DNA from: CAZHTF01 sp964535305
Lineage (GTDB): Bacteria > Planctomycetota > Phycisphaerae > UBA1845 > Fen-1342
DNA length: 64,000 bases
Assembly: GCA_964535305.1 (NCBI GenBank)
Contig: CAZHTF010000009.1
Location: 5,051-69,050 of the forward strand
Reading direction: 5' to 3'
Shown: piece by piece, positions 1 through 8,138 of the stretch
How the letters are laid out: the number at the start of each line of letters is the position of its first letter
Position numbering within the stretch: the first letter of the stretch is position 1
Notes under the pieces: generated by a model
The model's database searches: none
What the model was told of the DNA's origin: nothing
What the model saw: the letters and a program-made list of their open reading frames with translations, nothing else
Position numbers and translations under genes: made by a program

Positions 1-676
1 GGCGCTCGAGTTGCTCACGCAGCAGCAGATCGACCGGCTGATCGACCAGGCGGCGCTGCAGCAGGCTGCGGTGCGGCGCTGCGAGCAGACCGGGCTGGTG
101 TTTCTGGACGAGATCGACAAAATCTGCGGAGCGTACGCCGAGGCGGCCGGCCCGGATGTCTCGCGCACCGGGGTGCAGCGTGATCTGCTGCCGCTGGTGG
201 AGGGCACCAGCGTCAGCACGCGCTACGGGCTGGTGCGCACCGACCACATTCTCTTCATCGCCGCCGGCGCGTTCACGCAGTGTCGCCCGAGCGACCTGAT
301 GCCTGAGTTGCAGGGCCGCTTTCCGCTGCGGGTCGAGCTCGAGGACCTCTCGGCCGAGGATTACTACCGCATCCTAACCGAGCCCGAGCAGGCGCTGATC
401 AAGCAGCAGGTGGCGCTGATTGCTACCGAAGGCGTCACGCTGGTGTTCAGCGATGATGCAGTCGCGGAAATGGCCGCGATGGCTTACCGCGTCAACCAGA
501 CGCTCGAGAACATCGGGGCGCGGCGGCTATATACGATCGTCGAAAAAGTTGTCGAGGAAATCGCCTTCAGCGCGTCCGACGCGGTCAACAAGCAGGTCAC
601 AATCGACGTCGACTACGTCCGCATGCGCCTGGCGGATGTCATCAGCGACGAAGAACGGCGCGAATACGAGCTGTAG
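1..676 (+). CDS. hslU: HslU (ClpY) ATPase of the HslUV protease, C-terminal part, cut by the window edge
   Basis: HslU is the AAA+ unfoldase that feeds proteins into the HslV peptidase in the cytosol. The frame is already open at base 2, so the gene enters from the left and about 224 of a usual ~440 residues are visible. Seen here are the Walker B segment LVFLDEIDKI, the family signature GPDVSRTGVQRDLLPLVEG, the ELQGRFPLRVEL segment and the sensor-2 stretch ENIGARRLYT, all in the order of the E. coli protein. The last residues are YEL; the HslU tail normally inserts into HslV, so this ending is a variant of that docking tail (inference). The missing half should hold Walker A and most of the I domain, and hslV would be expected upstream. 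The assignment is secure; only the start is unknown. Confidence 0.96.
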   Translation, partial: ALELLTQQQIDRLIDQAALQQAAVRRCEQTGLVFLDEIDKICGAYAEAAGPDVSRTGVQRDLLPLVEGTSVSTRYGLVRTDHILFIAAGAFTQCRPSDLMPELQGRFPLRVELEDLSAEDYYRILTEPEQALIKQQVALIATEGVTLVFSDDAVAEMAAMAYRVNQTLENIGARRLYTIVEKVVEEIAFSASDAVNKQVTIDVDYVRMRLADVISDEERREYEL

Positions 677-733
677 CGCGGTTCATGTTTGCTCGGTCGC
701 GTAGTGCCTTGAATTTGGCCCCGCAGTGGCCGC

Positions 734-794
734 GGAATGTAGCCACGGGTTCCGCTCGGACCTGCGGGCCTCGCTCCACCCGTTGCTACATTCC
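734..794. repeat. Imperfect inverted repeat (REP-like hairpin) in the hslU-sixA gap
   Basis: Two 17-base arms, GGAATGTAGCCACGGGT at 734-750 and ACCCGTTGCTACATTCC at 778-794, pair with one mismatch around a GC-rich 27-base loop. The genes on both sides end here (hslU on plus, sixA on minus), which is the usual place for a REP-type element or a bidirectional terminator, but there is no U-tract. I saw no second copy in this window. The rest of the 677-990 gap shows nothing else I can name. Confidence 0.5.
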
Positions 795-990
795 TTCGCC
801 CTGTTGGGGCGAAAATCGCGCCGCCGGTGTGCCCCCCGGGCCCGCAACCTAAACGACTGCCGCGCCCGGCGACGCGGAGGACCATTCACGCAGCATGTTG
901 CACACCTCGACAGAAATGAATCCGCTCTAAAGTCTCGCACGCCAGGCTGGAAGGCGGCGAGCTGCGCTGCAGCGAGCGATGGCGCTGCGC

Positions 991-1515
991 TTAGTGCTTG
1001 TGATGATTGTGGCCCAGCGCGCGAAGTTGCCGCGGCTGCAGCAGGTAGCAGAGCTCGGCACGCTGCGTCGGCGGCACATCGTCCAGATTCAACGCGCAGA
1101 GCGCCGCTTTCTTCAGGCAAATCGCCAGCGCGTCGGCATCGCCGGCGACCAGCTCGGAGATCATCTCGGACAGGTCTGGTTCGTGCCCGACCAGCAAGAC
1201 GCTCGATTGTGGGTCTTCACTCGCAAGCTGCTCGAGCAGCGGCTTCAGGCCGGCGCCGGGCTCCAGGTGCGGCGTGTCCTGCACATGGTCGGCGGGCAGC
1301 TCGAACACGTCCGCGACCACCTCCGCGGTCTGGCGGGCGCGGGCCAGCGGGCTGGTCAGAATCAAGTCCAGCTCGACGCCCAATGCGCGAAACCCGCGGG
1401 CGGCAGAGCGCGTCTTCTTGCGCCCCTCGGGCGTCAGCGGCCGCAGCCGATCATCCGGGAATTGCGGGTCGGCGTGGTGGCCGGCTGGGCCGTGTCGCAT
1501 CAGAAAGAGCTGCAT
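991..1515 (-). CDS. sixA: SixA-type phosphohistidine phosphatase (histidine phosphatase superfamily)
   Basis: A 174-residue protein of the branch-2 histidine phosphatase family; SixA removes phosphate from phosphohistidine in phosphorelay or PTS proteins. The start MQLFLMRHGPAG carries the catalytic RHG motif at residues 7-9, and LVGHEPDL holds the second catalytic histidine. LTSPLARARQTAEVV is the usual SixA segment between them. The start at 1515 was chosen because GGAGG lies just upstream and the RHG motif begins at the normal distance; the frame stays open further upstream without homology. The gene starts 49 bases after the upstream kinase gene ends and is probably the last gene of the ppx-kinase-kinase-sixA operon. 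The C-terminus is His-rich (LGHNHHKH). The true substrate cannot be read from sequence. Confidence 0.88.
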   Translation of the reverse strand: MQLFLMRHGPAGHHADPQFPDDRLRPLTPEGRKKTRSAARGFRALGVELDLILTSPLARARQTAEVVADVFELPADHVQDTPHLEPGAGLKPLLEQLASEDPQSSVLLVGHEPDLSEMISELVAGDADALAICLKKAALCALNLDDVPPTQRAELCYLLQPRQLRALGHNHHKH

Positions 1516-1564
1516 CGCGCTGCCTCCGCATTCCTTTCCCAGTGAAACGCGCCGCTGCGGGCCG

Positions 1565-2269
1565 CTAGACCCCGCCCGCGCCGCGCTGCTGCACGACCAT
1601 CCGCAGCGCGGCCCGCAACTGCTCCTGCACGTCTTCAATCGGCTCGGCGGCGTCCACAACATGAAAATTGAACTCGCTGGCCAGCCGATCAAATTCCGAA
1701 AGCAACTGCCCCTGATAGGCCACGAACGAGTCGTAGATGTCCAGGTCCGGATAGCGATCCTTGCCCGCCTCCCAATAGTCGATGCCGCTGGAGGAGATCA
1801 CGCGGCGCGTCAGCGTCTGCACGTCCGCCCGCAGATACACGACCAGGTCCGGCAGCGGTGCGAATGAGAACAGGTCGCGCACCCAGGCTTTGTCCATCCC
1901 GCGCACTACTGAGCGGGCCCAGGCGGTGTAGATGTAGCGATCCGCCAGCACGATGTTCCCGGCCCGCAGCGCCGGCAGAATCTCCTTCTCCAGCCGATCG
2001 GCAAAATCGCACACGTACAGCAGCGTGTACGTTAGCGGCGAGAGCGTGTGCCCGCTCTTGGCCTCGTCGATCGTCTTGCCGACCAGCTTCGAGCGCGTCC
2101 AGCCGGTTTCGGTGACGGCGTGCCCCTGCACTTCGAGCCACTGCTTAAGTGTGACAATGTGCGTCGAGCGGCCGACGCCGTCCGTGCCCTCGACCACGAT
2201 CAGCCGCCCATCGACCTCGACATCCGACAAGTACGCCGGCGCGTCGCCGTAAAATCGCAAGCGTCTCAC
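1565..2269 (-). CDS. Thymidylate-kinase-like P-loop protein 1, with an altered Walker A motif
   Basis: A 234-residue protein of the thymidylate kinase fold. After a 20-odd residue lead comes the P-loop strand LIVVEGTDGVGRST, in which the Walker A lysine is an arginine (codon CGC). DRYIYTAWAR stands where TMK has its DRY-S-AYQ substrate loop, and PDLVVYLRAD matches the TMK LID-preceding strand. A YWEAGKD segment replaces the normal LID. It starts with GTG at 2269, overlapping the stop of the next kinase gene as GTGA, with GGAGGTGA immediately upstream, so the two are translationally coupled. It is a paralogue of that kinase. True dTMP kinase activity is doubtful because of the Arg substitution and changed substrate loop; a regulatory or polyphosphate-related role is an inference from the ppx and sixA neighbours. 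Confidence 0.75.
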   Translation of the reverse strand: MRRLRFYGDAPAYLSDVEVDGRLIVVEGTDGVGRSTHIVTLKQWLEVQGHAVTETGWTRSKLVGKTIDEAKSGHTLSPLTYTLLYVCDFADRLEKEILPALRAGNIVLADRYIYTAWARSVVRGMDKAWVRDLFSFAPLPDLVVYLRADVQTLTRRVISSSGIDYWEAGKDRYPDLDIYDSFVAYQGQLLSEFDRLASEFNFHVVDAAEPIEDVQEQLRAALRMVVQQRGAGGV

Positions 2270-2967
2270 ACTTCACCTCCCGTGAGCCGCAGGCCCAGGC
2301 GTTCGGCGACGATGGCCCGCACCTGCCGCTGCTGCGCCGCGATCGGCTGCGTGGCGTCGATTACGGTCAGCCCAACCTGCGGCACCATGCGGTCGTACTC
2401 GCCGATGACGCGCGACTGAAAAATCCGAAACGACTCGTTGATATCGCCGGAGAGTCCCAGGTCCATGCCCGCCTCGTAGAGCTTGATTTTGGCCCGCGCC
2501 GAGAGCAACCGCGCCAGGGCCAGCTCGCTGTCGACCCGGAAATACAGAGCGATGTCCGGCTTGGCGGCGAACGAATACACGCCGCGCACCCAGGTCGGAT
2601 GCACGCCGCGGGCGCAGTCGCGCGCGAAAGCCGTGTATGCGTAGCGGTCGCAGACCACCACCATCCCGGCCTTCAGCGGCGGGACGATCTGGTACAGATA
2701 GCGGTCCGCAAAATCGGTCGCGTGCATCAGCGAGAAGGTGATCGGCGTGAGCATCGACTTCTTCTTGCCGGCGCGCGTGGCCTTCTTCACCAGCTCGGAC
2801 GAATTCCACTCCGTGAAGCACACGGGTGTGTTGCGGCTCTCGAGCCAACGCCGCAGCAGTGCCGCTTGCGTGGTTTTTCCAGAGCCGTCGATGCCCTCGA
2901 CCACGATCAGGCAGCCGGGGTAGCTATGTTTCTGATTGAGGTTCGACACGATCCTCCTCGCGTTCAA
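2266..2967 (-). CDS. Thymidylate-kinase-like P-loop kinase 2
   Basis: A 233-residue TMK-fold kinase. It has an intact Walker A (VVEGIDGSGKTT), the DRYAYTAFAR segment in place of the usual TMK DRY loop, PDIALYFRVD, and an EAGMDLGLSGD segment in the LID region. It shares the EAGxD element and the YTA-AR pattern with the coupled downstream paralogue, so both belong to one TMK-like subgroup rather than to two unrelated kinases. The first Met gives a 44-base overlap with the ppx gene; an AGGAGG lies just inside the frame, so initiation slightly downstream (for example the GTG at 2949) cannot be excluded. It could be the organism's dTMP kinase, but the operon context (ppx, sixA) and the unusual substrate loop leave the phosphate acceptor open. 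Confidence 0.78.
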   Translation of the reverse strand: MNARRIVSNLNQKHSYPGCLIVVEGIDGSGKTTQAALLRRWLESRNTPVCFTEWNSSELVKKATRAGKKKSMLTPITFSLMHATDFADRYLYQIVPPLKAGMVVVCDRYAYTAFARDCARGVHPTWVRGVYSFAAKPDIALYFRVDSELALARLLSARAKIKLYEAGMDLGLSGDINESFRIFQSRVIGEYDRMVPQVGLTVIDATQPIAAQQRQVRAIVAERLGLRLTGGEV

Positions 2968-4480
2968 TCAAGATGCGGCGATCGAGGGCCCGCTCCAGCA
3001 CGGTTGCCTTGCGGCGCGCCGCCCACAACTCCAGGTCGCAGTCGCCGGTGGCCCGCACGCCGATGCGGAGCTGCTCCTCGCCGATCGTGCAGCGCAGGCT
3101 GCGCACCACGTTGGCGTGCGCCCGGTCCAGCCCGTCGGCGACGCGCAGGATCCCCGCCAGGATCCGCACCGTGCGGCGATCGCGCGGCCGCAGGGCGGCG
3201 AACTCCGGATGCCGGCCCTTCGGTCCGGATTTGCGATGGTAGCGGGCCGTCAGCGCGATCAGCTCCAGCTCCCATTCCGAAAAGCCCCGCAGCTCACCCT
3301 GGCGGACAAGATAGTACGCGTGATGCTCGTGGCGGTCGAACGAGATGAAGCGACCGACATCGTGCAGCAGGCAGGAAAATTCCAGCAGCCGCCGCTCGAG
3401 CCCGCTCAGCCGGTGCAGCGGCTGGAGTTGATCGAAGAGCCGCGCCGCCAGCGCGGCGACGCGCGCGGCATGCTCGCGATCCGGGCAGAATCGCCGCAGC
3501 ATTTCGTCGACGCTGTGCCGCTGGATGGCGCTGAGCGTCGGGTCGGGCTGGGCGGCGTGCTGCGCCAGTTGATCCAGCACCATGCCCTCGCGAACCGAGG
3601 CGTCGCAGAGCGTGATCGAATCGGCGCGGGCCAGCTCCAGCAGCGTTACCAGCAACAGGCCGCCGACGTGAATCGTGTCGGAGCGCTGCGTATCGATGCC
3701 GTTGACGTGTGCGCGGGCCGCGGCGTTCATTTTCAGCAGGTATTCGGTGAGCTCGCGCAGATCGTCGAGGCGGATGCTCTGACCGGTCGGCGAAAACCAG
3801 CCCCGGCTGCCGCGGTGCAGGTGCGCCGCCAGGCCCAGATTCAGGATCGTGCCCGATGTGCCGACCACCAGGTCGAAGCCCACTTCGCGGGCCTGCGCCA
3901 GCGTCGCGGCGGCGTGTTCGCGGATGTGCGCCTCGATCTGCCGCCGCCGGTCCTTCGAGAGTGGGTCTTCGCCGCCGCAGCGATCGCGCAGCCGCAGCAC
4001 GCCCAGTTTGAGACTGCGCGGCAGGATCACGCCGGCGGCGTTTCCGATGGTCGCCTCGACGCTGCCGCCGCCGATGTCCAGCAGCAGCCCGCGCCGCTGC
4101 GACAGGTCGATCATGCGGCAGACCGCCATGTGAATCAGCCGGGCTTCATCGAGCCCGCTGATGATCCGCGGCAAGATGCCGGTGCGGGCGTGCACGGCGT
4201 CCAGAAACGCTGGTCCGTTCAGCGCTTCGCGCACGGCGCTGGTCGCCGCCGCCAGGACGACATCGACCTTGCGCCGATCGATCAGGCGTTTGAAGCGCGT
4301 TAGCGTGGCGAGCCCGGACGCGAAGGCCTCGTCGCTGAGGCGGCCGACGCGGAAGGTGTCCGCGCCGAGCTTGATCATGTCCTTCTCGCGGTCGATGGTG
4401 GTGAACGAAAGCGGGCCCTCGCGCTCCACGATGATCATGTGCACCGAGTTGGAGCCGATATCGATCGCCGCGATCTTCAC
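2924..4480 (-). CDS. ppx: Ppx/GppA exopolyphosphatase with C-terminal HD domain
   Basis: A 518-residue protein, close to the 513 residues of E. coli Ppx. The N-terminal half is the ASKHA phosphatase module: phosphate-1 loop IAAIDIGSNSVHMIIVE near the start, phosphate-2 loop LLLDIGGGSVEATIG around residue 135, and VVGTSGTILNLG. The C-terminal half has an HD-type helical domain with CLLHDVGRFISF and a following HEHHAYYLV. The family cleaves terminal phosphate from polyphosphate or the pppGpp 5-phosphate. It is the first gene of a minus-strand operon with two TMK-like kinases and sixA; its 3' end overlaps the next gene by 44 bases. Whether it prefers polyP or pppGpp cannot be decided from sequence. 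Confidence 0.92.
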   Translation of the reverse strand: MKIAAIDIGSNSVHMIIVEREGPLSFTTIDREKDMIKLGADTFRVGRLSDEAFASGLATLTRFKRLIDRRKVDVVLAAATSAVREALNGPAFLDAVHARTGILPRIISGLDEARLIHMAVCRMIDLSQRRGLLLDIGGGSVEATIGNAAGVILPRSLKLGVLRLRDRCGGEDPLSKDRRRQIEAHIREHAAATLAQAREVGFDLVVGTSGTILNLGLAAHLHRGSRGWFSPTGQSIRLDDLRELTEYLLKMNAAARAHVNGIDTQRSDTIHVGGLLLVTLLELARADSITLCDASVREGMVLDQLAQHAAQPDPTLSAIQRHSVDEMLRRFCPDREHAARVAALAARLFDQLQPLHRLSGLERRLLEFSCLLHDVGRFISFDRHEHHAYYLVRQGELRGFSEWELELIALTARYHRKSGPKGRHPEFAALRPRDRRTVRILAGILRVADGLDRAHANVVRSLRCTIGEEQLRIGVRATGDCDLELWAARRKATVLERALDRRILIEREEDRVEPQSET

Positions 4481-4749
4481 ACGTGCCTCGAGCTATATGT
4501 GTTGCAGCCGGCGTACCGGGGCGCCGCTGCGCTCTACGCAGGTTCCGGTCGCAACCCATCTGGCCGTCGATCGAATTCTAAGGCGGTTCCGCGGATTCGT
4601 GTGTGCTCGCGGCGTTCAAGCGGCGCGGCGGGGCTTCAGGCGCGTTAGTCCACCAAGCGCCGTGCCGCCTGATCCACGGGCGCGCCGTTCGCGTTCTGCC
4701 ACCGTCGGCTGCGCCACCTATACTCCCGGGGTACAGAAGGGAGCCCCTG

Positions 4750-6399
4750 ATGCCGGCGCCGGATCTGCAGTCTTTTGTTGAGGAACTCGAGCAGCGCGGC
4801 TGGCTGAAGCGCATCCGCGTGCCGGTCGATCCGCTGCTCGAGATCACCGAGATCACCGACCGCGTCACGAAAGCCGGCGGACCAGCGCTGCTGTTCGAGA
4901 ACGTCGCCGGCGCAGATATGCCGGTGCTGATCAACACCTTCGGCACGCGGGCGCGCATCTGCCTGGCGCTCGGCGCCGAGTCGCTCGAGGAGATCGCGAC
5001 GCGCGTCAAGCTGCTGGTCAAGCCCGAGATTCCAACCACACTGATCGAGAAGCTCAAGAAGTTGCCGCAACTGCTGCAACTCGGCTCGCTCCCGCCGCGG
5101 ATCGTCAAGCGCGGCATGTGCCAGGAAGTCGTGCTCACGGACCAGGCCGACCTGACGCGGCTGCCGGCGATCAAGTGCTGGCCGGGAGACGGCGATCTCT
5201 CGCGCAATACCTATGCCCACATCCGCGCACTGTGCCAGGCTGCCAGTAGCGCCGGCGGCCTGAGCGACGCACAATCTTCCGAGTATTGGCGGCGAACGCT
5301 GTTGACGGTGAACGAGGGCAGCGAGCACGCGCGGCAACTGCTTGCGGGCGCGCTGCCCAGCGCCGCGGCGCTGCTGCCGCCCGCCAACCAGGGCCGCTAC
5401 CTGACGCTCACCAACGTGTTCACAAAGCACCCGGAAACCGGCGAGCGCAACATCGGCATGTATCGCGTGCAGCTGCTGGGTCCCAGGCTCGCCGCGATGC
5501 ACTGGCACATGCATCACGACGGCGCCCGACACTACCGCGCCTACCGCCAGCGCGGACAGCGCATGCCGCTGGCCGTTTCGTTCGGCGGGCCGGCGGTCAT
5601 GCCCTACGCCGCCACCTGCCCACTGCCACCGGGAATCGACGAGTGCCTGTTCGCGGGCTTCCTCAATGGCGGCGCGATCGAGCTTACGCCCTGCGTCTCG
5701 CAGCCCGAAATCGAGGTGCCGGCCAATGCCGAGCTGGTGGTCGAGGGCTACATCGACCCGCACGATCCGCCGGTGATCGAAGGTCCCTTCGGCGACCACA
5801 CCGGTTTCTACTCGCTGGCCGATCTCTACCCGCGGCTGCACATCACGGCGATCACGCATCGCCGCAAGCCGATCTATCCGACCACGATCGTGGGCAAGCC
5901 GCCGCAGGAGGATTTCTGGCTGGGCAAGGCGACCGAGCGGATTTTCCTCCCGCTGCTACAGACGCTGATTCCGGACATCGTGGACTATGACCTGCCGCTG
6001 TTCGGATGCTTCCACAACTGCGCGTTCGTCAAGATCCGCAAGGAGTATCCGGGGCAGGCGCGGCGGGTGATGAGCGCCATCTGGGGCGCGGGCCAGATGG
6101 CCTTCACCAAGATGATCGTGATCGTGGATGAGGAGGTCGACGTGCACAACGAGCACGACGTGCTGTTTCACCTGTGCGCAAATTGCGACCCGCGCCGCGA
6201 CGTCGTCATCAGCGACGGACCGCTCGACATTCTCGATCACGCGTCGAGCACCTGCGGCGTGGGTGGAAAGATCGGGTTTGATGCGACCCGCAAACTGTCG
6301 GGCGAAGGCGCGGTGCGCGAATGGCCCGATGAGCTCGCGATGAGCCCGGAAATCAAGGAACGTGTTACGCGCCGCTGGCGCGAATACGGACTGGGGTAA
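4750..6399 (+). CDS. ubiD: UbiD-family prenylated-FMN-dependent decarboxylase
   Basis: A 549-residue member of the UbiD family, which decarboxylates aromatic or conjugated acids with prenylated FMN; in quinone synthesis it acts on polyprenyl-hydroxybenzoate or the matching futalosine-pathway naphthoate. Conserved segments are RNIGMYRVQ and AMHWHMHHDGARHY (prFMN/metal site region), ELTPC, and EGPFGDHTGFYS, which holds catalytic acidic residues. Start at 4750: AGAAGGGAG precedes it, and the upstream in-frame extension is not protein-like. A UbiX partner, needed to make prFMN, is not in this window. An internal stretch LCQAASSAGGLSDAQSSEY looks like a lineage insert. The family call is firm; substrate is unknown, with menaquinone synthesis a reasonable guess. 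Confidence 0.9.
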   Translation: MPAPDLQSFVEELEQRGWLKRIRVPVDPLLEITEITDRVTKAGGPALLFENVAGADMPVLINTFGTRARICLALGAESLEEIATRVKLLVKPEIPTTLIEKLKKLPQLLQLGSLPPRIVKRGMCQEVVLTDQADLTRLPAIKCWPGDGDLSRNTYAHIRALCQAASSAGGLSDAQSSEYWRRTLLTVNEGSEHARQLLAGALPSAAALLPPANQGRYLTLTNVFTKHPETGERNIGMYRVQLLGPRLAAMHWHMHHDGARHYRAYRQRGQRMPLAVSFGGPAVMPYAATCPLPPGIDECLFAGFLNGGAIELTPCVSQPEIEVPANAELVVEGYIDPHDPPVIEGPFGDHTGFYSLADLYPRLHITAITHRRKPIYPTTIVGKPPQEDFWLGKATERIFLPLLQTLIPDIVDYDLPLFGCFHNCAFVKIRKEYPGQARRVMSAIWGAGQMAFTKMIVIVDEEVDVHNEHDVLFHLCANCDPRRDVVISDGPLDILDHASSTCGVGGKIGFDATRKLSGEGAVREWPDELAMSPEIKERVTRRWREYGLG

Positions 6400-6441
6400 G
6401 CGTGGCGATCCATACAGTCGTGGCCGCGCCGGTGGGCGCCG

Positions 6442-6795
6442 CTACGGCAGCCAGTATCTGCGGCGGAGCAGTTGAATCGCCGCCCCAATCAGCGACAGCA
6501 GGATTCCCGCGGTCGCGATTCCGGCGCCGGTCAGGTGACCGTGCGCGTCGCGAATGCGGATGTGCGCGATGATGCCCGAGCCGATGCCGACCAGCCCGCT
6601 CATCGGGCCGAGCGGTCCAAACAGCACGAAGACGCCCACCAGCAGCGAAGCGACGGCAAAGCCCGTTACGCTCGGGGTGCTGTTGACCACCTGCAGCGCA
6701 GCACCGCACTGCGGGCAGAAGTTCGGCTCGCGGCCCTGGCGCGGCGCGACGCGCAGGTTGCAGTCCGGGCAGGCGTACGCGGTCAGGTCGTTCAT
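6442..6795 (-). CDS. Zinc-ribbon membrane protein, function unknown
   Basis: A 117-residue protein. The N-terminal zinc ribbon has two CxxC knuckles, CPDC at residues 9-12 and CPQC at 27-30. It is followed by two or three hydrophobic segments (about 42-75 and 88-110) of the DUF4190-like type, with short polar loops and a positively charged end (LLRRRYWLP). Such proteins are small inner-membrane proteins of unknown role. It converges on ubiD with a 42-base gap and is divergent from the tmRNA gene. No clear operon partner is present. Confidence 0.7.
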   Translation of the reverse strand: MNDLTAYACPDCNLRVAPRQGREPNFCPQCGAALQVVNSTPSVTGFAVASLLVGVFVLFGPLGPMSGLVGIGSGIIAHIRIRDAHGHLTGAGIATAGILLSLIGAAIQLLRRRYWLP

Positions 6796-6861
6796 TGATT
6801 CGATTTTAATTCACTGGTCAAAAAGCGAGCGGCCGCGCGCGTTCCAACTTGAAGTCGAATG

Positions 6862-6867
6862 TATAAT
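6862..6867 (+). promoter_or_regulatory. Possible -10 element upstream of ssrA
   Basis: A perfect TATAAT preceded directly by TG lies in an AT-rich patch between the zinc-ribbon gene and ssrA, 46 bases before the mature tmRNA 5' end. No good -35 hexamer is visible at 17 bases. A precursor leader of about 40 bases removed by RNase P would fit. Confidence 0.4.
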
Positions 6868-6913
6868 TGAGAGACTCCGGCGACGGCGGCGCGGCCGCCG
6901 TGATGTTGCGTCC

Positions 6914-7263
6914 GGGGGCGATTGGCTTCGACCGGGCAAGTTGAGGTTCGGGTTGCGTGCCGAGGTTGTCAGGCGGCCTCGTAAAACACCTGGCGAATCT
7001 AAGCTGCCAACAACAGCTACCGTCTGGCCGCCTAATTAGGCGGTGACACGTCGGCCCGCGACGCCTGCTAGCGGAACCGACGAAAACAGCAGGCTGGCTC
7101 GCGGGTTCCCGTCTGGCGGCACGCGGGTGAGATTTAGCCGGGCTCGGTTTGCGGATGACCTGTCGGCCGGTCTGCCGCGGACTTAGAAAAAATCGACCGA
7201 ACACGCACGTAGACGCACGAACTGAAGTGCTCCGGGACCCGGGTTCGATTCCCGGCGCCTCCA
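6914..7263 (+). ncRNA. ssrA: Transfer-messenger RNA (tmRNA)
   Basis: One-piece tmRNA of about 350 bases that rescues stalled ribosomes. The 5' acceptor strand GGGGGCG (6914-6920) pairs with CGCCTCC (7256-7262), giving the alanine-identity G3-U70 pair, followed by discriminator A at 7263; CCA is not encoded. The 5' segment GGCGATTGGCTTCGACCG and the T-arm CCGGG-TTCGATT-CCCGG are typical. The tag frame begins at GCT 7003 and ends at TAA 7033-7035, encoding AANNSYRLAA, which ends in the usual LAA degradation signal. The 3' end lies only 20 bases from the end of the convergent dockerin gene. Pseudoknot boundaries were not worked out. Confidence 0.95.
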
Positions 7264-7282
7264 ATCACGCCTTGTTCGCACT

Positions 7283-7984
7283 TCAGGTGCAAACCTGCTG
7301 CCAGCTCTGCAATAGGATGCCCAGATCAGATTCGTCCGTGTCGCCGTCGCCGTCCGCGTCGCCGCCGGCGCTCGTCTGCCAGGCCTGCAGCAGCAGGCCC
7401 AGGTCCGATTCATCCACGCGGCCGTCGCCGTTCAGGTCGCCGACGCACGCGAGCGAAACCACCAGCCGATCGAAGCGGCCGAAGTCTCCCTCGCCGGGCG
7501 CGATGTAGGCGATGGCGTAGTCCGCGTCGCCGGCTGGCCGCGAGAGCGCCAACGTCTCGCTTGCGCCGGGCCCGAGCGGCTGCGTGGTCTGTTCGGCGAT
7601 GAGCTGATTGGCGGCGTTGAACAACCGCAGGCGCCCGATCTCGGTCTGGAAGAACTGCCCGCCGGCGAACTGAATCTCGATGCCGACGACACGACGATTG
7701 AAATCGATCCGCAGGCGCCGATCGGTGTAGAAGAACGGCACGCCCGCGTGCCCGAAGACGCTCGCTCCGGTCGGTGCGAAGCTGAAGGGATCGATCGTGG
7801 CGGTAACTTCAAACAGCGGCACGGGCACGTTGTTTGACAGCGTGGTCGACAGCGTGAACTCAGGCCGGATGTTTTCAAGCAACGTCCCGTCCGCGTAATT
7901 GTCGGGCTCAATCACGATCGACTGACCAAAGGTCGACGCGCACGAGACGACCAGGCTCGCGGCGACGAATACTGACTTGCGCAT
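7283..7984 (-). CDS. Small secreted protein with C-terminal dockerin-like repeat pair
   Basis: A 233-residue exported protein. A signal peptide (MRKSVFVAASLVVSCASTFG) is followed by about 155 residues of beta-rich sequence of unknown family, then a 54-residue tail with two EF-hand-like calcium loops (DLNGDGRVDESDLGLLL and DADGDGDTDESDLGILL) typical of dockerin type I repeats. The tail starts and ends with Cys (CVGD ... QQVCT). The same tail architecture is found on three other secreted proteins in this window. Start 7984 (ATG) is preferred over the adjacent GTG at 7987, since GGAGGGGAG sits 9-10 bases upstream. It converges with ssrA. The body resembles secreted beta-sandwich proteins, but I do not recognise a specific family. 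Confidence 0.78.
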   Translation of the reverse strand: MRKSVFVAASLVVSCASTFGQSIVIEPDNYADGTLLENIRPEFTLSTTLSNNVPVPLFEVTATIDPFSFAPTGASVFGHAGVPFFYTDRRLRIDFNRRVVGIEIQFAGGQFFQTEIGRLRLFNAANQLIAEQTTQPLGPGASETLALSRPAGDADYAIAYIAPGEGDFGRFDRLVVSLACVGDLNGDGRVDESDLGLLLQAWQTSAGGDADGDGDTDESDLGILLQSWQQVCT

Positions 7985-8138
7985 CACCGAATTCTCCCCT
8001 CCGGCCGCGACGCGGCTTACAAGCCTGTAAAGAAATCTTAGTCGCGCGACGCGCTAACACGCCAGCTGAATTTGGCGCGCCGTCGATGACACACGCCAGT
8101 TTTCGCGCGCAGTTCAAGCCGCGTACAATTTTCCGCCA

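Noticed and set aside
4603..4749. A longer N-terminus for the UbiD-family protein
   Set aside because: The extra 49 residues read through intergenic sequence, while ATG 4750 has a good ribosome site and begins at the family start.
6818..7264. A 148-codon minus-strand frame over the ssrA region
   Set aside because: It covers the tmRNA, whose acceptor, T-arm and tag are unmistakable; the frame is spurious.
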